From: Sarcocystis neurona
Lineage: Eukaryota; Apicomplexa; Conoidasida; Eucoccidiorida; Sarcocystidae
Assembly (NCBI GenBank): GCA_000727475.1
Contig: KL647299.1
Span: 2,432,258 to 2,496,257, forward strand
DNA: 64,000 nucleotides
Direction: 5' to 3'
The notes below the pieces were generated by a model. The model was not told the DNA's origin. It searched no databases and saw only the letters and a list, made by a program, of their open reading frames with translations. The position numbers were made by a program, and so were the translations under genes. Positions 37,101 to 49,100 of the stretch are shown piece by piece. Every line of letters starts with the position of its first letter. The first letter of the stretch is position 1.

Positions 37101-40100
37101 TGTGTTTACATGTTGGGTGGAGGAAAACATTGTTCCGATCCACTCGAAGGCAGCAACGCGCAACACATTTACCAGACATCCTAGCTAAGTTAAGTGTACA
37201 GGAAAAAAATGCGTCTTACCCAGCTGAGTTCCAGTATTCCAGAGCGCAAGCAACCGATAGATCAGTCTAAGTCTTCCCAGAATTAAACTATTTGAACGTT
37301 TATTCTAAGGACAGTCTAGATAAGCTTTGTATAATTTAGTGGCTGTTTCAAACGCAATCTGTTTAGTCACCCCCACGTATGACTGCAGTGGAGAGGCTGA
37401 TTACACGAGGAGGACAGTCAAGAGCCTACGGCAAATTACTCGAGACAACAGAGCGAGTTGAGGAGTTCGTTAAAAATGTTCACTGCGTCGGGACGTGCAC
37501 CTCAATCAAAGAAGTTGAAAATGTTTTCCTCGAGCTCTCAAAGTTGCGGATCCGGGGTAACCTCCGTGAGGAGTTGAAGGCTGCCTTGGATGGCGCATTT
37601 CCATTTCTGCCGGAAGCTGCTCATATGGATCCGTCTGCAGCAGCTCAGAGTAAGGGTGCACGTGAACACTGCGTACGCTAGAAAAGAAAGGCTTTTCCGT
37701 CGACAGGCTTGCTCCTGTATTTTCCCTTAATCTGACGGCTTTTTTTCCTCGGAAATCCTCACGTGTGTAGCGCACTACTGTTGTATACCTCATCCATTTG
37801 CCTTCGCACTGTGAGAATAAGTAGTTACACCTCTGTGAAGCCGGAGATGTAGCTAATCGTCGTCAGAAAGCAGAAGGTGCGAAAGCCGGTCAGTGAATTG
37901 CAAGAACCTAATGGGAGACGCTGACAAGGAAAAATCAGTATAGGCGGTGCACCGCCCGATATTCTTTTTCGGCTTGTGCGTGTGGGAGTCTTTGATGCAC
38001 ATTTAGTCTTTCTCTTTTGCGCAATACTTCACTCGGGTGAATGCAGTTCTACAATCCCTACAAACACTCGCGCAGTGGACAGAGGCGTTGGGCGAAGTGG
38101 CCTCACGTGCGCAGGGCGCTGATATCTCCTTAAGGTTTCTGCCCCTGGTGCACCGGTTGCAACATACGTGCCACAGAGTGGCGAAGAGACGGTTGCTAAA
38201 TGCGTTAAGAGCCATCCAAATTGCTGTGCGAATCAATGGTAGGGTGAATTGTACTAAGTAGACCGTAGCTTCCTGCTCTTTTATTGCAGCCAGTCAGCAG
38301 TGACGAGCACACGCGTGTTTCCTTGTTAGTTGCTGAAAGGCCTACGGGAGAGGCATATCTAGACAGCGCCAACTAGTCCGTCGAGCGCGCTTGTGGCGCG
38401 TGTTTCGCGGTGCGAAGGAGATTTGCTTGCGTTGTGTAACGAACAACCGATTGTCTCGACACATTGCATGCAGTGCCATCCCTCGCGTCAGAGGTCGCAA
38501 AGGCTGAGGAGTCCAAGGTCGATGCCACCAAGAAAAGTAAGACACAAGTGAGACGGCAAAACGTGGCGACGCTCAGCAAGTTGATTCAATATCGTGCGCT
38601 TATTGTTAACAATACGTGGGTGGTGTGAGCACATATCAATTACACACTACAAGGCCAACGCAATAAAGAATATCCTGTTCTAGCTTCACATGCTTCTTCT
38701 ATTTCAGAATAGGGCAAAGCTGGAGATCACGACTCACTGTTATTCACTAACGTACGCTTTCGTGGACTCACATAACCGCAGGCACGTAGACATTTCATTA
38801 CTGCAGATCCACAGTACAGATTTTTCATATGCGGTAGGGTGTTGAGCTTGCTCCAACTGCTGCGTTCTTTTCAGCGGTGAACGTCATTCTTCGCAGCTGC
38901 TGCACACCTGAAAAATATTCAAGCCTCGGGGCCACCGCCCTCTCTCGTAAGCCCTTCATTTGATTCCTTCGCCTGCCGCTCCAGGAGAAGCAGAGTTTGG
39001 TCAAGGAATGCGTAGCATCTGAAATAGCTCCGAACCTTGTGTACTACGACGTCCTCTAGCGGAAAGCGCCGCCCTGTCGTTTCTGATTCTGGTACACAGA
39101 TAAATTTTTGAAGGAAGCGCGTGCCAGAGGTCTGTCTGTAGAGTGGAGCCAGATGATGCGCGACGCAGCGGACAACCGCTTGAACTATTTTGCCTGGAAA
39201 GATGGCATACTCAACTTGGAAGTTGGCAAAATGCTACGTAAGTTCCAAGCAGGTGACTGCAGGTGACGTCGAGGAAGTGGAAAGAAACGCCTTTTTTCAT
39301 GTATTCATGAGGTGCCCTTACAAGCGAGAACTTCGCAAGACCACTTTGGTGAATTTGTCTGTTGAAGATCACGTAGATTGAGTGTTTCAATATAGAAAGA
39401 CGTTACGAATCAGCGGTACGCATGAATGCACTCAAAGTAAAGTGAAGAGGCACTGGCCGAATGCGGCTACAATGACGCACACATAATCCCTGAGCGGCTG
39501 CGGAAGTGTTCTGTCGGCAAAGCCACTTGGAAGCCAGACACCAAGTGAACATCCACTTTGTTACGCATGTCCTTGAAATGCAGCAAGCGAACGAAGCATG
39601 ATACAAGCTTGTCCAGAAGCCCGTTTTTGGCTGCGTGGAGCGCGCTACTGTACGCGTAAGAGAGAACCTACGCAGTTTTTTCTCCAGACTAAAGCATCCC
39701 GCGGGGTACTCGCTACATGACGCTGTCCCGTACTGTCGTGCGTGGGGACTGAACTTCTGCGTTCATCAGGATGGTGCGGTCCGTACAGCCTCTGATGAGA
39801 CCTCTGTAGAATATTACTGTATAATTTGCGACTAAATCTTTCTTGTGCTTCCCCGAGCTCCCCACATAGATATTGGTAGACCTCTGACGTTGACTGTGGA
39901 GTGGAACGTCCGAGCGTCATGCACCGTAGAGTCGAGCGGTGCAGTTCAAGTCAGTAACTTTTAGATGGCATTAAAAGCTGGAAGCTCCCCTGAAACTATG
40001 CTACAATCGATGAGTGACGTGTGGATTCACTCTCAGAGCAACTACTGACACTTACCTCCCGAAGATACCCTCAAATTCGATGGGGCACGAAAGAAGCGAC

Positions 40101-43100
40101 AAAAAATCTGGAGGACCTTTATCAAACGTATGAAGAATGGTTGGGCAAAGGAAAGGAGCTCATGGTATACAAAGGTAATCAGGAGCAGAATTCCTACGTA
40201 TGCTTCCGTGTTTTAAGCCGCCGCACACCTGAGCTGGGGAACGCTTGAAATGTTCTTACTGTTCCTGGCGCGACTCAAGCTGCATTCTGATGTGATGTCG
40301 GTCAGTACAGGCGCAGGACAGTGCAATATCCGTACCTTGTGTACCTTTGTGTCGGAGGGGTGCTTGGGGAATGTAACGAACGCTGTAAACGTGTCGCACC
40401 AATAGGTCTAAGTCGAATGCGACTTGGATTGGTGCCAATGTTTTCCAACGCTCATTCAACAGGCTGGTGCTACAGTCTGAGAACTCTGTACCGACCGTAA
40501 GTACACCGATGATGATTCACCGCTTTCTGGATAGAAATTGGGAGTGTTGTTCCTCCACGTGGTATTCTGCAGCGGAAACTGTCACCCGTGGAGTCTCTCA
40601 AGCTGATCGTTACGCCTTCGCCGAGGTCAAAGTCTGGGCTGCCATCACTGAGATTCTGCACCGTGACCCGTCCGCACATTGGAACTCCGTGCGTGCACAG
40701 CTTCTCGCCTTGAAAGACGATTCCTACGCGCACGTACTAGGGACTAGGAGAACTTTCAATCTTTACGTAACTGTGAGCGGTGAGTTGTGGGGCTGTTGCG
40801 CGGCGACTCGCAAGCAACGGCGTGAACCACACGGTTCTGCAAAGATTGAACACGCCCAGCACTCTCAGGGAAGAGGGGGGGGCTCGCACGGGCTAACTGT
40901 AGCTGGAGACCCCAATGCGTCACTGAATGGATGGTCTTGTTGTAGAGCTTCTAGTGAAACGCCTCAAGGAACACAGAGTCGTTAGTGCCCAAAAAAGGTG
41001 TACTTTGACTGAAAAGGCACTCGTCTATGCGTTTGCTGCCAAGCTTGTCAAAACCAAGTTCTGCGGCACTGCGAAGCCGGGTTCCTTTTTGTGCACTATC
41101 CTGTTACAGCGCTACACAGGGCAGTCTCTTTGGTTGATCCGCTCAAATTCAATCGCTACGGAGCATACATCCTCACCGGTATGGCTGGCTCCCTGCAGAG
41201 TGACTTATAAGGTACAGAGTGAGTGTGTCCAATCAATCAGCTATACGGGTCCATCATGTCTAAGTGAGGTGTGTGATAAAGCCAAGTCTGCACCTACGCG
41301 CCTGTAAGTGAAGTCAAACGAACAGAGACTCTGGCACGCCTGAACGCCTGCTTCTGTTATGCGGCAAAACGGCATTGTAAAGACTTCTATCTGAACATTA
41401 ACCGGAGGGGGCTTTCTTCGCGTTACATGCAGAGGCGCTTCTCGAGCACTTAAGATTACAAGGTGTTTACAATGCTACAACTAACGCATACTCGCTCTAC
41501 CGCGTGCGTTTTGCCAAGACATTCGAAGAATGGAAGACAGCTGCAGTACTTATCAGAGTATCGGGAGGTAAGAGTACACGCTGCTGATTCGCATCGAGTT
41601 GTGGTGCGGGCCTTGTCAAATACCCCTCATAAACCTTCCCGTCGTCAAAAAGAGACAACCGTACATTTTCCTTTGAGTTCTTCACTCAAGCAGTCCCGTC
41701 ATTAGAAGATATGGGGTCGTCTACACAGTGACAAAGCATCCGTATTTTTGCTGGCTACAGCGTGTTATTTAATTTCCTCATAGCGTGCAGCGCAAACAGC
41801 AAAAATTGAAAAGTAAGACGTTGAAAACTGTTGCCCGCAGAATGTAGCGGTGATTCTGCCATGCGGCGCATGGGCGTTTCTTGTTCGTGATCTATTAACT
41901 AGAACGTACAAGACGGACACGTAAGAACGCCTGCAAGCGTTGCTTCGTATGTGCCTCAACTTCTGCCATTGTGATGTCGCAGAGCTCACACGCGTCCCGG
42001 TGAAATTCATCCAGGAACAACTTCGCATAAAAGGCGTACGAAAATTTATATTTCGTATCCTTTTCAGCAAGCCGGTAGCGGCGATGGTTGGATGGATTCT
42101 TACCCGTCTTCTAACGGTGGCCGTCACGCCAGTTCTTTCTCTATTGCAGTACCACGTTGTCCGGGCATTCCAAGCTACCGCACAAAGCGGTACTGCCGGA
42201 AAGCCTTGGGAGATCCTGAAGAGTCGCCGCGTCCAGAGAGAAGATGTTGTTGAGTTCACAGTGGCATTAGTGGCAGCGTACGGGGCCCTCGCAACGACAC
42301 ACTTAGGCATCCGTTTTCCCGTAATTGCGCCTGCCCTCGCCAACGTTTTCTCATACTTGAAGTCCCAACCGGCTAAAGAAATGGTAGAGGGCATAGTTGG
42401 TATGATCGATATTGTAGGAATGTGCGTCAGCATGCTGGAAAGCGTCGTCCTTGTGAAATTCAACTCAATTGGTGAAATGGTCAAAAGTTCTCTCACCGTG
42501 GAGAGCATAGACGAGGCGCTAAAGAAATTCGGAGGGGCAGCCTTAGAAGTGAAGGCCTTTGCTATATCGGAGCAACTGAACGACATAGTGGATCTTGTCA
42601 CAAACGTTGTGCAGAAATTTGTTCTTCTTTCAGCTCATTTGGTGCACCCGACTACTGCGCTAATGCTGAAGCCAGGAATTCTCGCGACCAAGCAGCTTCT
42701 TACAGGCGTTTTTACACAGCTTGTCGACAAACTGGAAACACGACTTCTCGCAAGACCGCGAGAGCCTCCGCTGCCCTTGTTGAAGTATATGTTTCTTCTT
42801 GTGAAGAGAGGAGACTTTCTAGGCAATGAAATCGGTTCAAAAATAACATACGAGGCCGTCGTCGGTGTATTCTTCCATCAAAGGGAAGCCAGAACACGCT
42901 TGTCTTTAGCAGATATCTTGCGAAGGGTGGAGACACCAAAGGTGGAAGACCAGCCTTCGTTGCCGATGCATCAGATCCTTTCTTCGCATCTTCTGCTTTT
43001 GGTACCCCGTGAGAGCACAGGAGTTCACTTGTCCATTCAGGCCCGCTGGGAGGTGAGCACTTCTCGGTATACTCTGGAACTCTACGAAGAAGCGAAAGTT

Positions 43101-46100
43101 GCACTCACGGGTTGCCAAGGGGAGCTCCGCCTCCGCCTTCCGTCGACGCAGGCCGTGGGGGCTATTCATTCTTTCTGCATCAAGGAATTTTTGAAAGAAG
43201 CAGGACCCGAACTGGTCACAAGTACAGCTGACGCTCTGCTGAAGTATCTCCGTCGACCCGCGAGCAGGTTCCGACGGTGGCTGATACCCGGACTTCGTAC
43301 TGTAACATTCGCTTTTGAGCGCGACAAGAACCGTTCTTGGGAGGGTGTAATCATGCTGCACCCGGACCTGCCTCCGGATAAAAGAGTGGTCTTCCAGGTT
43401 CCTGTCCGCTTCACACCGTTGCTGCTGACGACCTTGCAAAATAAATCAGTACAGAGACATCTGAGCAACGTTGTCCGAACAGCGGTGCAGGGAGTGAGTC
43501 AGTCGCTAAAACCGCATGTCAGAGCGACAAAAGTGTCTTCATTTCCAAGTAGTTTCCCAAATTTCGACCTCAACAGATTCATGCAGGAATATGCAGTCCT
43601 CCTGGAAGAAGGCGTGCCGCAACTGCTTCTTGAGTACGAGATTTATTCGCAAAAACGTTGGTTTGCTACAGATTTCTCTCTTCAAGTGGCAGTTTCTTCC
43701 GACCTGGGATCCCATTCTGTGGATTTGGTGCTATCCTTCGGGCATAATAAACTCCTGAAGAAACACTACAGAACCTCGCCTACCCGGGTATCGGACCTTT
43801 TAAAACTCAAGAAGCTTGAAAGGATGTCCTGCAAGCTGGCATCAGGGCCAGTGAAAAAACTCGGCCTCATTCACGACTTTCGCTCCAGAAAAGATTCCAA
43901 TAAGAGACTTCAATGCGCACGCCGTGCTGAGCTGACCATGAACGACCAGGGTAAGCACCGTCAGTCAAAGAGATATAGAAACGTTATTGCCAACCCCACT
44001 GAGTGGTGTTGCTTCTTCAGTCAGCCATTTTAATTTGCGTACGGATGGAAAACACGCGGTTTCAGTGTATCCACTGGATATGCACCCTGTGTAGGGCTGC
44101 ACACTGTTACTGGCGTGACATACAATCAGCCTCTCCGGACCTCCAAAGCACTTGCTGTGTCTTCCAGGGCAGTCTCAGCTCGAAATAAGCTGGTACAATG
44201 AAAAGTCTGTCGACACGGCCAAGTTCGAGGTAGTTCCGTTGAATGACCCGGATATGGCACAAGCCGTCGCTTCACCAAACGAGGTATTGACTACTACTTT
44301 TCAACTCTTCGGCCTTACAGTGTCACGCGCCGTGAGACAAGTAGGACAAAATGTTTTGATGAGGACAGCGGTATCACCTTGATTTCCTTCGTGCAACGTG
44401 GAATGACATCTAACGGCACAGTCATTGCCTACCTGCTATTCAGCAGAACATTAGGAATACCAGGAGGTGTGTTTCAGCAGGAGTGACAGCAGGTCAGAAA
44501 AGCTGATGCACTTCTTGAATTGAGCAATCAGACCACTTGTACGTCGACGCTAGCGGAGGCGATGTCAACGTGCGTTTGACGAAGAGAATTTGAATAGTAG
44601 TACCTTTTATATTCGAGAGAGTTTTAAAAGGCTGACAGGCGATGAACACTGTGCGAGCTTTGACGGATTTTCATTACCGGCTGATATTCTTTTTCGAGCG
44701 CATCGTCCCACGCACTGAATCCTGTGCGTCAGCTCCTGTACTGAATGCGCGGGCGTAGAATAATGTACACAAGTTCGTGACGACATGACGCGTTAAAAGT
44801 TACTGTTCTCCGCTGTGGAAAACACTGTGTCGCTAGCGTTATGTTCGTGATGACTAAACGCGTTACAAGTTACTGTTCCGCGTTGTGGAACACACTGTGT
44901 TGCCAGCGCACCCTATCAAGCGCATGGATGGCGGAGCTCGAGAAAGGCTTGTCGATTGCTGCTGCTGGACGAGAAGACGACGCAGTCAACCGTGTTCTGG
45001 CATGGGCAACAACCGTTATACACTTGGAGGAGGCACTGTTAAACGCGTTCTACCGTCGGCAGCGCTTCGATTATGAGTCACGGTTACATCAGTCCACCGT
45101 AGATTCCCATCGCATATTCGCCCAAGCCACGGCCATTTCTAGAGAAGTTTTTCAGCGAGCCGTAGAGATCACGAGCATTAGTCCTATATGGGGTATTCGG
45201 CTAGATCTACTGTTGAAGCAACCGCGCCACGCCAGGCTGGCAAAAATGCTCGGTCCGGAGAGGTCAAAAGAGTTTAAGCAGGCAATCGAAAGGAGCTTAA
45301 GCCATCTATCAGCCTCTCCTCAGGTAGCAGAGCTAACAGATGCCGCGGCCAGCTCCGGCGCTCACGAGCATACCCCGAACAATCTGTCCAACATCCAACG
45401 CCTATGCACCGCAGACGTGGCACACAACTTTGAGGCACGTAGTTTATGCGAGAAGGCCGCTGGTTTGTGGGGCTCCTTGAAACTTACTGACCCAGACTCT
45501 CCCCTTAGCAGTGTTTTCGGAATTCAACTGATGCGTGACCCGGCTTTGTTCAAGTACTGGGACAGCCGCGACCTCGAGGCAACTTCCAGCCTGCCTAAGA
45601 AGCGCACGAAGGCAAAGTATGCAGTGGGAGACGCCGGTGAAATCGAAATGTATATTCGAAACATGCGAGGACGCGGTTTTGTTGAAATCGTCCATGCACA
45701 ACTGCCAAATCTAAAGTTAAACCTCGACCTCTACAACAGGCTGGTGGCAGAACGGCGTGCTACCCAAAGTGTTGTGCAAAAAGACATTTCCAAACTCGTC
45801 GAGTACTTCCACTTGAGCTTACTCGATATACTTGATCGCGCCCAATCTACGAAAGTAGACTCAACGGAACCTCTCGAATTTGCAGCAGTAGCCAGCAAAT
45901 CCGCAGCATCCACTGTCCAGACGCTATTACCAAAAGGCACTGGTGAAGGCATTTCGACGGCAGAAACGTACGCTTTCTTCGCAGATGCGGAGAAGTGCGC
46001 TGAGCGTTTCTATAGGGATGTGGGAAATTCTGCGCGGTCGTTTTACTTACCACAGTTACTGTTGCTTCCTTTTTCTAGGGACCCGCGAAGTCCTACCGCA

Positions 46101-49100
46101 CCACCTGGCCACTACCTTCTGCTAGGGACGCGCCTAGTAACTCATAACCCCTTTGTGTCTGGTGGGGGGTACCAAATTGCGGTTCAACAAAAAGACATAT
46201 CCAGGGTGTGCTCTGAGCAAGCTTCAAGCGGTCGATGCGTTCACCACTCAGTGCTTTGGAATCACGTCTACATCACTCTTCTGGTATTTTACCAGTTCAC
46301 CGTCTTTCCGGAAATAGCACAAGAATGTGCGACAATGCTTGACTACAGTTTGCACGGACTGGCAAATTCAAAGGTACCCAATGTAACATAAAGCAGTACG
46401 CCGACAGGGGACCTGAGAGATGCGGGAATGATTTGGCACGTGTGCATCCCAACGTATAAATTAAAGATCTTGGCACTAAACATTGAAAAGGCAAAAGATA
46501 GAAAAAAACACATTCAACCGCTAAAGTTGCCTCCCCCAATTCCAACTGCAACTGCTGTGTACTACACAGCGATAAATAACTCGACCGAGATCTATAACCA
46601 TTGGCTCGCTCTTGCTGTTTAAACACCGTCCGCGGACCTATAACCGTTGATTCGCTCTTGCTGATAAGAGGCCGTCTGTGTCCACTGTGTGCTACTTGCA
46701 GGAACCGGTCGCTTTTGAACAGGCGGTGACACTGTTTCAGTTCGGCCTGAAAGTGATAACAAAATGGAAATTGAGGACTCCATCGTTGCAGGCTGCGTTC
46801 AAGAAGTCTGTCGACTTGGAGTGGATCAAGCAGCTATTAGCATTGTTTGAAGATGACACAACATTCATCCAGCTTGTACTCCTTCTCCCCCCTGTAAGCC
46901 TCGAACGCGCAGGCCTGCGAAGTCCGAAGGAGATGTTGCAGAAGGCGGTGTGGAATGCGATGAATACCCTCTGGAGCCTGCGGGAAACCTACGGACGCTT
47001 CGACGTACGAAAGTCATCCCGTTCTCACATTTTTAGTTGCCGAACCTCTTCGCAGTGACAACGGACCGTAGCTCATCTAAACACTGATTCTGCAGAATAC
47101 GTGGGTAGAGGCTAGGATAGATATTTTTGGATGTCTGTCCTTCCTGTTCACCGCCACGTTTGCACATAGGATACATGCAGTATACTAAAGCCTACGCAGT
47201 CCGAATGTGCGTCTGTGCGTGTACACTATCAACGTCATTTCAGAAGATAAAGCAATTTTCTTCTCTAGACGTACGGCGTGAGCGTACAGCACTTACAGAA
47301 AGTCTAAATTTACGTATACCCTTTTGACTGATGGAAACGTGCAAGATTGTTGACATGAAAGTCACGCGCGTAATCCTGTGCGTGGAGGGCTGCTGGCTTT
47401 ATCCTCTCTTACCTGCACGCACGCGCAGGCGCAGGTAAGGTCCGTCATGGCAAGATCATCTCCCTCCTCAAACTCTGCGGGATTCACAAACGCATCGCCA
47501 ACTTCGTATAAGCTTCCCCCTATAGTGCGAGAAGACCTGCTCAAGGACTTGAGCGATTTTTGCCGACTGCGAGCTTCCACCGCCTCAGCGACGGCAGGGG
47601 GGAAGACACATGCAATGCAGTGGAAGAAGTTGGATAAGTTTTTGCAAAGTGTTCAGGTTCAGAAGCTCCTGGACGACTACATTTTTACTGACTTGGTACC
47701 GACTGCGCATCGTACGGGTAAAGTTAGAGCCTTCAAGCTTCCACATCACACTGAAACACTTTTCCGTCTCTTTTGGGACGGGGTACGTAACAACCGGCTG
47801 GGCACTCAAGAGGTTACGTGGCTTCACCAACGACTGCAAGAGTCAGACACTTCAAGGGATTTTGATACGGTGCTCAGTGATGCGGCCTTAAAGACGGCAT
47901 TAATTCAGCATCTTTCTCTCAGCGGAGTCACAGCTGTGCTTACACAAAGAGATCAAACTTTCCAAATTGACAACCGCTCAAAATTTGCGAAAGACTTTGA
48001 TGCCCACGGGGTGATGCCCGAGGAGTTGGAAACAGATCTCCAACGCCTGTTTGGCTATGTTTGCGAGGCCATTCCAGCTGCACACTACGACGAGAGACTC
48101 AGCGACCTTGGTTTTGACGTCATTGCCGTCCAGGCGTTCCGTCTCCAGGTTGTTCAGGTGCGCCAAATCCTACACGATCTGAATATCGAGCTCACAGCGG
48201 AACAAAAGATCATCCTGCGTCATCACCCTCTGCACCAGCACACAGTGGAAAACACTTGCAGTGCCCTGGCTGCATCCCAAGGACAGTCAGCAGCACTCTC
48301 GAACGCGCTGGCAAGCAACCAGCGCTTGAAAGCTGCGTGCGACGCCCTGAATAAAGCCCGCGAAAAGGTCTTGACGGACGTACGACTGTCAACGAGGCTT
48401 CCAGCAGCGGCTGTCCAACGTCTCGCTTACGAGACTGGGAAGATTAACTGCGACACCAGTACAAGGGATGGAGCACTGCTGGAGCACTTCTTCAGTCGTT
48501 TGGAGGTGAAAACTCTTCAGACGTCGGCCCTGCAGTCGTACTTAGCGAGCACGGTCACGATTCGTGCGACTCGACCCACTGACACAGACCTCGAACCACT
48601 CGAAGAAAACCTGCTCGCTTCATCCATACACTGGCTCGCCCTAGCCGCAGACAACAACACTTTGCCGTTAAAGAGTGTGCGAAGCCTCACCTCCACGTTG
48701 TGCAGACTAGCCACATTTTATAAGAAGAAAAAAAAGCTTGCGGCAGGTGAGGCGGATATGTGCGTCGTGGCCGCCGCAGCCTTGCCTGAGATAGACAAAA
48801 TTGTCAGCGAGGGTTTTGAGGACCACGTAACGCGTCTCCGGGTTGAAAATCCCTCAGTGGTCCCCGGGGACACGCGGGGGTCAGCCGGTGGTCAACCGTC
48901 GAGGCAAGTAGAAACCGACCCAACACAAGTCGCGGTTACCTTTTTCACGCGGGCGCTGGAGGACGCCTTTGAAGCCTTGTCCCTCCCTACAAAAGCCGCT
49001 GTATTAGTTTCTTCTCCCACCTCAGGCGCTCACTCTCAGCCGTACTCCCTATCCACCCTACGCCGAATGCTTGAGCCAATTGTTGAGGTTTTTTGGACTA

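Noticed and set aside
39635..39835. A plus-strand frame with YSLHDAVPYCRAWGLNF that resembles the recurring helix-strand block.
   Set aside because: No acceptor and donor give the required phase 1 on both sides, and copy A has no partner at this place.
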